A DNA stretch of 64,000 nt, taken from contig JAETXT010000006.1 of assembly GCA_019188255.1 (NCBI GenBank), positions 4,588,001-4,652,000 of the forward strand, given 5' to 3'. The stretch comes from Verticillium longisporum. Its lineage: Eukaryota > Ascomycota > Sordariomycetes > Glomerellales > Plectosphaerellaceae. Shown piece by piece: positions 57,301-64,000 of this stretch. The translations under genes were made by a program, and so were the position numbers. Under the pieces are notes generated by a model that saw only the letters and a list, made by a program, of their open reading frames with translations, ran no database searches and was not told the DNA's origin. Every line of letters begins with the position of its first letter. Within the stretch, counting starts at the first letter, position 1.

Positions 57301-59760
57301 CGACAGCTCGCGCTGGTCAATCTCGTGCTTGAGAAATGGTTCTTCGTCCTTTCCCCAAATCTCCTCGTCCGTGAGAGGTCTGTCCTTTGGCTTGTCATTG
57401 TCTCCAGCCTTGGGTCCGTTCTTGGAGGAGGGGGCCAGCTTCTTCTTCAGCTCTTCAAAGACGGGGTCGCCTGGCTTGGGCAGCGTTTCGAAGCCTATCC
57501 GCTCCCGCCACTGGTTGACGAGGCCGTAGCGCGGCCCCCATGGGTGCGAAGAGCTGTTGGAAGCCGTCATACGCTCGATGAAATCAGAATGATCGTTTGA
57601 GAGCAGCTCTGCGGTGATGACCTGGCTCGTCATCTGACGGCGCATGGCGCGCATTTCATCATGGCTCGTGGTAGGCAAAACAATAAATGTCCGCGTGTTG
57701 GGATGATCCACCGGGCCATCGGCGAGACAGACGAGATTGTTCTTCAGCATGGCCATGGTAAGCTCGCCGGTTCGCGACGCAGGCTGACCTTCAATCACAT
57801 TCGTGGAAGCAACAATGAGCTGCTCGTAGAGCATGTCGACACTCTCCAGTTGCTCCGGAAAGGGGGCGGTCCCCTCCCACCCTTTCAAGCGCAGCTGGCA
57901 CGTCGTGTCGTCGGCAATGTCGCGCTCATACTGAGGCTGGAAGACAAACGCGCAGCCGTTACCGTGCGTCTCCGTGACATAGGCCTGCATGAGCCTGGTC
58001 ATGTGCAGCTCGTTGTCCGCCAGCTTGTCCACGTCGTTCTCGCGAGGGTTCCACTGCCCCATGGGCATGGACCGCTGGCCCGTCAGAAACTCGTCGTGGG
58101 ACCAAACGAAGAACGACTCAATCTGGGCGCTGGGGTACTCGTCGTAGCAGAAGCTGTCGAGGTCACGACGGAGATTGCTGAACGGCCAAGCGATTTGGTA
58201 GGTACCCCGGGGATTGGCGCTCCCCGGCGCCAGGAGGACGGCGGAGCGGGGTTCCAGATCCCGCCGCAGCAGCTGGAGAGTGTGCCGCGTGTCCGGGTTT
58301 TCGGGGACCATCCAATGGAAGACATTCGCGTTGGTCTCGTTCCCGCCGTACCACGACGTGGTGACAGGTTGGCCTTCGTTCGTCTTGATCTCGCTGCCGT
58401 CGCCGTGGGCATAGCGCAGGAGAGCATGGGGACCTCTGCGGCCCTCTGGCGGGCGGCCGAGGAGGACCTCTTGCGCGTTCTGCAGAAAGGGCATGTAATG
58501 GTTGGCACCAAAGGCCCAGTACAGATTGGCCTTCCCGGCGGGGCCGCTGAACCATGTTCTCGAAGGCGTGCGGAGATAGGCAACACGGGGCTGTCCTCCA
58601 TCGGCATGATTCAGCTCGACGAGCGTGTCAAAGGTGCTGGTCGAGGGGATATATGTCTCGGGCGCCTGCTCGCCAGCACGGTGAACAAACCATGCATTCT
58701 GCCCCGAGGAGAAGTGGTCGGCAATGTAGTTGATCACATCAGCGTGGGTCTGGAAGAAGGTCTCCTCCTGCTTTTGGTGTGTTGTTGCGTTGTATCGTTG
58801 GAGAATAACGTCGCAGTCGTGCGCGGGACGCATCGAGAGCAACGCCTCGAGGCCCCTTTCTGCCTCCTTTCTTTTCATGACGTCAATGTAGATACGTCCC
58901 TGGAAACCGTAGAGCCAAGTCTGTGAGGGGAGTGATGCCGTTGCGGGGGGCCGGCATGTTGTTTGTTCCTGGTCGGAAACGTCCCTCATGACAACATCAT
59001 CTTCTGGCGCAGGATTTGTTAAGTCCTTCTCTAGAGATGGTTCTTCAAGGTTGTCGTCTGAGAGATTCTCGTCGCCCTCTTCTACTGGCAGATTGTCAGG
59101 GTAATCATCTTGGAGTCCGTCATCGATGGCGCCGCCTCGTAGGCCGAGAACGGGCTCGGCATCGGTGCCTCGCAGACTCGATGCAGCGACGGGCAGAGTG
59201 CTGTACCCGGCCTCTCTCCCCCGTCGGTGGTCATACCCGTAGTTGCGCTGATCGTGAGCGGTGAGAAAGTGCAGAGGCGGGCGAGCCACGCCCTCCTCAG
59301 TTGTGTTGTCATCAGGAAGATCGAACCTAGGCCGCTGCGCGTCAAAGAGGCGCGAGATGGCCGGCTCAATGGGCAGTCCGAAATAGAGCATGGCGAATTT
59401 GCTAGCCAGCGAAAGAGGATGGCCTTTAAACCTGGTGCGTAAGATGTCTCTGTAGCGTTGCGTGTTCTCGTCTTGTATCTGGACGAGGCTTGTGGGCTCG
59501 GTGGTCGGTAAGAAGAGCTTTGCCTCATGGGGTGTGAAGTACTTGTCGAGGACGTCACCGACGGCGACTCGGGGATCAGCGAGATGGACCCTGAACTCGT
59601 CCTCGATTTGCTTGTACTGCGCGTCCGAGGGTAGGATTAGGGCGTGGTAACGAGTCTCTGGCGGCACTTGTGGGATGTTGGGCTCACGAGCGCCCTGCCC
59701 TCCGGGGGGCAAGCCTCCAACAAGCTGGGTCATGGCGCAAGGGAAATGGGCGAGGGTCAA
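54391..59760 (-). CDS. Giant cysteine/histidine-rich (multi zinc-finger) protein, unknown function
   Basis: An open frame of 1789 codons. It very probably contains one in-frame 75-bp intron (55269-55195: gtacgt donor, ctgac branch, tacag acceptor, no stop), giving 1764 residues. Residues 1-880 hold no motif I recognise. From about 885 to 1530 there are at least ten CxxC- or C2H2-like units, among them CPFPNCNF...HLRQH, CPWCPEKL...HFRNKH, FCDRCGRDH, CTFCETCGSH, FCKSCGLSL, CPYCQLKF, CGVCRAAL...HFEADH, CPLCDLSF...HMECH, CPAFAVCGAMVGF...HKKQVH and YCSRCLRKM. A Gly/Asp tract (about 1618-1690) and basic clusters (SSKRKRGDAR, AKRTKRV) end the protein, suggesting nuclear location. It is divergent from COX10. 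DNA, RNA or protein binding are all possible; no function assigned. Confidence 0.85.
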   Translation of the reverse strand: MTLAHFPCAMTQLVGGLPPGGQGAREPNIPQVPPETRYHALILPSDAQYKQIEDEFRVHLADPRVAVGDVLDKYFTPHEAKLFLPTTEPTSLVQIQDENTQRYRDILRTRFKGHPLSLASKFAMLYFGLPIEPAISRLFDAQRPRFDLPDDNTTEEGVARPPLHFLTAHDQRNYGYDHRRGREAGYSTLPVAASSLRGTDAEPVLGLRGGAIDDGLQDDYPDNLPVEEGDENLSDDNLEEPSLEKDLTNPAPEDDVVMRDVSDQEQTTCRPPATASLPSQTWLYGFQGRIYIDVMKRKEAERGLEALLSMRPAHDCDVILQRYNATTHQKQEETFFQTHADVINYIADHFSSGQNAWFVHRAGEQAPETYIPSTSTFDTLVELNHADGGQPRVAYLRTPSRTWFSGPAGKANLYWAFGANHYMPFLQNAQEVLLGRPPEGRRGPHALLRYAHGDGSEIKTNEGQPVTTSWYGGNETNANVFHWMVPENPDTRHTLQLLRRDLEPRSAVLLAPGSANPRGTYQIAWPFSNLRRDLDSFCYDEYPSAQIESFFVWSHDEFLTGQRSMPMGQWNPRENDVDKLADNELHMTRLMQAYVTETHGNGCAFVFQPQYERDIADDTTCQLRLKGWEGTAPFPEQLESVDMLYEQLIVASTNVIEGQPASRTGELTMAMLKNNLVCLADGPVDHPNTRTFIVLPTTSHDEMRAMRRQMTSQVITAELLSNDHSDFIERMTASNSSSHPWGPRYGLVNQWRERIGFETLPKPGDPVFEELKKKLAPSSKNGPKAGDNDKPKDRPLTDEEIWGKDEEPFLKHEIDQRELSWARQPSIWDSGTYNPSIPINAPPREAILRTGKGGVPVLSKGTLTPTEVARMQRDFHELRNLNIQRIAFCPFPNCNFSYRVDKMDKISRHLRQHTTNKCPWCPEKLYEHWDKPQRDRHFRNKHEAELRPVLKHAAKRPVTDPFTEKQQQQEANGAIVTRTLVPQPFSWTAKPNSIFEQVVKRPTDLRVARLPPNRANPKEMEFSFCDRCGRDHSVLNDAKDRQHHDRVCVPHAEGAGACTFCETCGSHVWNTENDALNWDPAAKLPHRCRGLAHSGKPFCKSCGLSLGQYSDEYVDNHRKYCGAFFSVIGTFCPYCQLKFDTVPGADNVEDTIEAKKVHINTCRNDHVHPSLQVQRGQMTPFDLYDEDYWREWTRPYDEQYDGPRAFNQVLRLPHRATKALLPPLAWWEKQGPRDSVVDPPQDCGVCRAALVGLDASSVLQHFEADHNDDKPLEPCPLCDLSFTAPVAEGETEVYLASRAQQQRHMECHVFDLWNDIRMNSSRQKTTHPTENPFRQGHPLWDPKEYGLDRRDKRCPAFAVCGAMVGFMTPEQWRLHKKQVHGSEEWQLETPGQIASGTRAARAAEKLRAKKKQSSDDSGGDGGDSGDSGGGGDGGGGGGGGEKAPQEKTPEEETTLPKELPQGDFAVVETDYCSRCLRKMPRKNNIGPGKHSWEQQVMVRLTQNTSPTLSITLDDGLLTRHVQAHCDPKRSCRVPYQRGSGAGSVPNTSGFLSKVQMSNLGGITKLRRNFATGHPTYARTIYPTDGNFARSTTTWEFDPNRNENSNAWGMPFPPPPPGGTEAGGGDDGGDGGGGDDGDGGGGGDGDGDGDGGGGGGGGGGGDGDGDGDGGGGGDGDGDGDGGGGSGGDEGGGDAGDEGDTAPSSQARKQRGKPTPATPASSKTTGDGGTSSGGGGSSSKRKRGDARTDPSYRPSKEELAMEQQEVQQEVQEEGERQKKDPARTAKRTKRV
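54663..54905. repeat. Low-complexity GGN/GAN repeat coding for a Gly/Asp tract
   Basis: On the minus strand, imperfect repeats of Gly and Asp codons encode alternating G and D blocks in the C-terminal part of the giant zinc-finger protein. A smaller similar tract lies at about 55440-55520. Such repeats are prone to length change. Confidence 0.9.
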
Positions 59761-60814
59761 GATGGTCTAGGGGAGCAACGATACAGCACGAGATTGCGGC
59801 ACATGCGAGAGAGCGGTATCAGTCGGGGTTGCGAAGAGATATGGAGATTGGCCGATGGACCCGACAAGGTGGTGACAGTAGTAAAAGGAAGAGAGCGGAA
59901 GAGAGCATATGACAAGGGGACGGGGATTGGCATCGTGGGGTGAAGCAGGTGCGCAATGTTATGGATGGCAAGGCGGACAAAGATGAGCGGGTGGGAGCTT
60001 CTTCCATGGAGATGCCCCATGTAGTCGTCGTGTGGCGAAGCATTGTATTCGGGTTTGAAGGGGGGGGATCCTGATGAATGGGAATCTGCCTTTGTTCACC
60101 TTTGTCAACAAAGGCAGGCAGTGTATAAGGAGGATCTGGGCGTTGCCAGTGTGGCGGAGATTTTGAAGCTCCTTTCTCGATGGTAACAAAGAGCAACTTT
60201 GTATGGTAGTCTCCGAAAGCGTCTGGTAGGCCTCGATAGACCCTCCAGGAATGCGGATGCTGCGAAAAGGGATATCAATGGTTGTCTCGAGGTTGCAGAG
60301 CAGACAAAGCCAAGTGGTAGCTCATGGGGACGCTGGTCCTATTGCCAGGCTACGGACTGTAGCTCTGAGAGCCGACTTGAGCATCGCCCATCCTTGACTA
60401 CCCAGTGACCACATGGTGCGGTGAGCGAAGAGTTGGTGGTGTTGAGGTGGTAGGTCATCACGTCGGCCATGGTGTTTTGAGAAAGCGAGAAAGAGAGAAA
60501 GAGAGGTCCTGCCAGCTGAGAATCGGCACCAGCTGTCGTCGGTGGATGATGAGCGGAGGCCCCCTCATTGGCTACACCACCACCATCCATCGTCCCTGCC
60601 AGACCACGGCTCGGTCTACTTCGGACACCAGCAAAAGTCCATAGTCTGTCTAACTAACCACCATCATCCATCACCGTCCCATCGCCTATCAATCTATCAT
60701 CGACCCCCCCTGGCCATCCCCGCCCATCAATTGCTTCCCGAATGGCGCATTGACACAGAAAACTTCTTCTACAGGTGATGCCGGCCTGATCGTCGGCCCC
60801 CCGCCCAGCCTACC
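59761..60814. promoter_or_regulatory. Divergent promoter region, giant zinc-finger gene / COX10
   Basis: 1 kb between divergent start codons. No gene supported. The COX10 leader is CA/CT-rich with many catc/accacc blocks. Confidence 0.5.
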
Positions 60815-62383
60815 ATGCGGCCGCCTGCGCCGAACCGAACCCTCCTCCGCATCAACCTCCTCGATCCCTCCACCATCTGTCGACGATGCACAGCTCAGCT
60901 TCGCCCCGTGCTGCGCGCACCCTCCCATGCGCCACTCCTCGCACGCCGAGCCGTCTCGACAACTCCCTCTAGTCGCCTCAGCGCCAGCTACTTCCTCCCC
61001 AACAATGCTCTCGAGCGCGCCGCCGCCTCGGCCGTCAAGGCCCGCACACAGAGCCAGAGCAGTCGAACGTCTGCCACCGTCACCAACGACTCGTCGTCAA
61101 CAACAGCAGCAACAGCAAAAGTCTCGGCTTCGACAAGTCGCCTAGACGCAACACAGCCCCCGGTCAACGCTGAACTACCACATCGACGTCGCCAGGCTGC
61201 TCGGCGAGCCGCCGCCGCCGCCGCTGCTGCTGAAGCAGAAGCTGACTCGGGCTCCTCCTCCGAGGTCCTCCCCGCCCAAGACGCCTCCTCGGCCCTCACC
61301 ACCGTGGCCGCCAGCCAGCCCGCCCGCTCGCTGCGCCGCATCCTCTCCGCCTGCCTCTCCCTGTCGAAGCCGAGGCTGACGGTGCTCGTCGTCTTGACGG
61401 CCATGGTCCCCTACGCCCTATTTCCGGTGCCGTCGTTCCTGTCGCCCGCCGTCACCGAGCTGCCCTCGCTCTCGCCGCTGACCCTCCTCTTCCTCACCAC
61501 GGGCACGACGCTCTGCTCGGCCTCGGCCAACGCGCGCATCATGCTCTACGAGCCGGCCACCGACGCCAAGATGTCGCGCACCCGCAACCGGCCGCTCGTC
61601 CGCAACATCATTGCCCCGCGCGTCGCCCTGCTCTTTGCCTTCCTCGGCGCCGCCGGCGGCATCGGCGCCCTCTACTTTGGCGTCAACCCCACCGTCGCCT
61701 TCCTCGGCGCCGCCAACATCGTCCTCTACGCCGGCGTCTACACGCCGCTGAAGCGCGTCACCGCCCTCAACACGTGGATCGGCGCCGTCGTCGGCGGCAT
61801 CCCGCCGCTCATGGGCTGGGCCGCCGCCGCCGGCGAGTCGGCCACGCTCGACGGCGGCTCCTGGCGCCAGCTCCTCTTCGCCTCGGACGGCTCCTCCCTC
61901 GGCGGCTGGCTGCTCGCCGGCCTCCTCGTCGCCTGGCAGTTCCCCCACTTCATGGCCCTCTCCTGGTCCATCCGCGACGAGTACCGCGCCGCCGGCCTGC
62001 GCATGCTCGCCTGGACCAACCCCGCCCGCAACGGCCGCGTCGCCCTGCGCTACAGCCTCGCCTTTGCGCCCCTCTGCTTCGCCCTCTGCGCCGCCGGCGT
62101 CACCGAGTGGTCCTTTGCCGCCACGAGCCTGCCCGCCAACGCCTGGCTCACCTGGCAGGCCTTCCGCTTCTGGCGCGCCGCCGGCCACGCCGGCACCGCC
62201 CGCGGCCTCTTCTGGGCCAGCGTCTGGCACCTGCCCGTCGTCCTCGCCCTCGCCACCCTGCAGAAGAAGGGCATGTGGAGCCGCGTCTGGGCCTCGCTCT
62301 TCGGCGCGCCGCACGACGACGACGATGAGTGGGATGAGCTCGACGAGACGCCAGCCCCGCTGCTGCCGCCTCGCAAGGCGTAA
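60815..62383 (+). CDS. COX10: Protoheme IX farnesyltransferase (haem O synthase), mitochondrial
   Basis: Single exon, 522 residues. The first 190 residues are Ser/Ala/Arg-rich and lack acids at the start, as expected for a mitochondrial presequence plus fungal extension. The UbiA-type domain begins SLSKPRLTVLVVLTAMVPYAL. The first Asp-rich region reads NARIMLYEPATDAKMSRTRNRPL (about residues 240-262), which holds the prenyl-diphosphate/Mg site. YAGVYTPLKRVTALNTWIGAVVGGIPPLMGW and FPHFMALSWSIRDEYRAAGLRML complete the signature, with about nine membrane spans. It adds a farnesyl group to haem B in the inner membrane, needed for haem A of cytochrome oxidase. The acidic tail DDDDEWDE is unremarkable. 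Confidence 0.96.
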   Translation: MRPPAPNRTLLRINLLDPSTICRRCTAQLRPVLRAPSHAPLLARRAVSTTPSSRLSASYFLPNNALERAAASAVKARTQSQSSRTSATVTNDSSSTTAATAKVSASTSRLDATQPPVNAELPHRRRQAARRAAAAAAAAEAEADSGSSSEVLPAQDASSALTTVAASQPARSLRRILSACLSLSKPRLTVLVVLTAMVPYALFPVPSFLSPAVTELPSLSPLTLLFLTTGTTLCSASANARIMLYEPATDAKMSRTRNRPLVRNIIAPRVALLFAFLGAAGGIGALYFGVNPTVAFLGAANIVLYAGVYTPLKRVTALNTWIGAVVGGIPPLMGWAAAAGESATLDGGSWRQLLFASDGSSLGGWLLAGLLVAWQFPHFMALSWSIRDEYRAAGLRMLAWTNPARNGRVALRYSLAFAPLCFALCAAGVTEWSFAATSLPANAWLTWQAFRFWRAAGHAGTARGLFWASVWHLPVVLALATLQKKGMWSRVWASLFGAPHDDDDEWDELDETPAPLLPPRKA

Positions 62384-63075
62384 CAGTGGCGTATGCTTAA
62401 CTAGTGTGTGGCCGCGGTAGAATGTATCAGCACCTTGTGTTCCGTACTCTCCAGAGTCCCTAGAATCCATTTTCGTTCATCATGCGTTTATCCACGTGAG
62501 ACAGCCTTGATCATCTTGGTGTCGCATAGTGTGAACATATATGCAAAAGACACGACCAAAATGATATCAGGTCAGATCAAACAAAAACTCAGCCGCGTCA
62601 TGTTCTCACACCCGCCGAGCTCTCGACCACCCTTTCGGCGCGGTGGTATCTATAAAATGCTAATATACAAACAAATCACTGGCCCCCCGCCAACCCGCCC
62701 CCGACAAACTGTCATTAAGCATGCAAGCGCTTCGCGCGCCGCCAGTACGACCCTGTGGCCGCAAATAAATGAGTGTGTATGTGTGTGTGTGTGTGTTTCA
62801 GTGCGGCCCCGGTCCCCTTTTCTAGACCCCAACACTGCCTGCTTATGATCATTTCGCACGAATCGGCCGTAAAGTGCTCTGCAACGGAAAGCGAACAAAA
62901 TGAGTAACACGCGAGGAAAGCAAAACATTGCGATCAAATCAGACGGAAAGCAAAAGAGCAGGGGAAGAACGCCGCCAACGCCCGAGCCGACTGGCACGGC
63001 ACCTCCGAGAAGACACGAAGAAACAAAGCCCCAAAAAATTGGAAACAGACAGCCGAGACGCTCACCGCGTCATCA
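62384..63075. other. Intergenic between convergent COX10 and Myb genes
   Basis: 692 bp of shared 3' flank, with a (GT)n microsatellite at about 62772-62796. No gene. Confidence 0.6.
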
Positions 63076-64000
63076 TCACAACTGCTGCACACCGCCAGGT
63101 CGGTTGATGATGGCATCGATGCCCATATCGACGCTCGGCAGCCTCTGGCCGTGCGGATGCATGTACGGGCTGGGGCTTTGTGAGTGTCCCGTGTGGCCGG
63201 AGCCGCTGTACGCAGCACCTGACCCGTTCGACGAGACCGAGCTTGTGTACCCGTGGTGGTTCTGCTGCTGATGGTGGTGGCCGTAGTAGGACCCAGGCAT
63301 GGGCTGCATGGCAAAGTGCTGGTGGTGGTGCTGGTGGTGGTGCGGGGCGTAACCGTTGCTTCCGCCGCTGGCCGAATGGCCGCCCGACGAGGCCGTCTCG
63401 GGGCTACTGTAGGACGGGTCTAGCTCGTCAACAGGTGTCAACCCGATGCCGCTGATTCCGCTATCATCGTCATACCCTGGTTGTAGTGGCTGGCCGGATT
63501 CCAGACGTTCGCGGCGCGCGGCGCTGCGGGCAGCGCTCTGCAGATTCTTGAGGCCGTTGGACATGCACTGCAGATGGTCAGCATCAAGACGACGGAAACT
63601 GAGGGGACGGCGCAGGAGCAGGAAGAACACACCTTGGCCTCGACGACATTCCACTTCTCGCCGGTGCGGGCGGCTAGGCCAGACCAGATGTCCTTGCGCA
63701 TGCTCATGTACTCCTTGGCGAGACGTTCAAGCTTGCGGTTGTCCCAGTCGTCGGCACCCTTGCGCTCCATGAGGCGCTCGTGGCGCTTGCGGCAGGCATT
63801 GGGCGTCTTGTTTCCAAAGTAGGTGATCTGAATCTGTGCCCAGTTGAGGCCCTGCGCGCGTGCCGCCAGCAGAGTCTGGTCGTCTTGTGGGGTCCAGGCG
63901 CCCGAGGAGGCGCGGTGCTGCATGGGGGATGCCCACGTTGGGGGCGGCGGCGTAGGCGTCATAGTTGGGCTGGGGCTGGGCCTGCATGACGGCCGAGGAG
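63076..64000 (-). CDS. Myb/SANT-type DNA-binding protein, incomplete at the window edge, one-base frame break
   Basis: Exon 63567-63076 (stop) and an upstream exon from the window edge to 63633, with a 65-bp phase-0 intron (63632-63568; ctgac branch, ctgcag acceptor). The Myb repeat reads GAWTPQDDQTLLAARAQGLNWAQI, TYFGNKTPNACRKRHERLMERK, with spaced tryptophans. A second helical segment runs LAKEYMSMRKDIWSGLAARTGEKWNVVEAKC. The C-terminal part is rich in His, Gln, Ser and Gly (HHHQHHHQHF) and likely disordered. Upstream, the frame NYDAYAAAPNVGIP is offset from QHRASSGAW. One extra C in the five-C run (forward G5, 63924-63928) would join them as GIPPMQHRASSGAW. Likely a nuclear transcription regulator. 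The true N-terminus lies outside the window. Confidence 0.85.

Noticed and set aside
61418..62470. 350-codon Gly/Glu-rich frame antisense to COX10
   Set aside because: Antisense shadow of a very GC-rich Ala/Leu gene; no family character.

Overview
The window is nuclear DNA of a filamentous ascomycete, most likely a sordariomycete. The genes are protein-coding with short introns (45-90 bp, GTRNGT donors, CTNAC-like branch points). Gene types fit a Pezizomycotina fungus: a HET-domain gene, a UapA-like purine permease, GH18 and GH105 secreted enzymes, MARVEL-domain proteins, and conserved fungal proteins of unknown function. The exact genus cannot be read from the sequence. There are 20 protein-coding loci and one tRNA-Thr(AGT), separated by long gene-poor stretches of 1-2 kb. 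No transposon, rRNA, CRISPR array or recognisable secondary-metabolite cluster is visible.

Layout. 1.1-6.1 kb: MFS monocarboxylate-type transporter, DPH2 (diphthamide synthesis) and a MARVEL membrane protein. 7.4-11.6 kb: a broken HET-domain gene and a pyruvate decarboxylase paralogue. 12.2-15.2 kb: a long conserved fungal protein with a polyQ tract. 17.6 kb: tRNA-Thr. 19.4-26.4 kb: second MARVEL protein, secreted glycerophosphodiester phosphodiesterase, GH18 chitinase and the JIP5 WD40 protein. 28.5-32.1 kb: purine permease and GH105 rhamnogalacturonyl hydrolase. 32.9-36.1 kb: an eight-exon conserved fungal protein. 38.2-41.1 kb: amino-acid permease and a small membrane protein. 42.5-50.9 kb: CET1 (mRNA cap triphosphatase) and RPN2 (proteasome). 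51.5-53.4 kb: sulfite oxidase-like enzyme. 54.4-59.8 kb: a ~1764-residue cysteine/histidine-rich protein I do not recognise. 60.8-62.4 kb: COX10 (haem A synthesis). 63.1-64 kb: an incomplete Myb/SANT protein.

The genes do not form an operon-like system. They are a mixture of core housekeeping functions (DPH2, JIP5, CET1, RPN2, COX10) and nutritional or secreted functions (permeases, GDPD, chitinase, GH105).

Two things deserve attention. First, six loci show a reading-frame break. Five are single-base shifts, four of them at homopolymer runs, which looks more like base-calling error than biology. The sixth is a clean in-frame TAG inside the core HET motif and could be a real inactivation. Second, the giant multi-zinc-knuckle protein at 54.4-59.8 kb is the best candidate for something undescribed.
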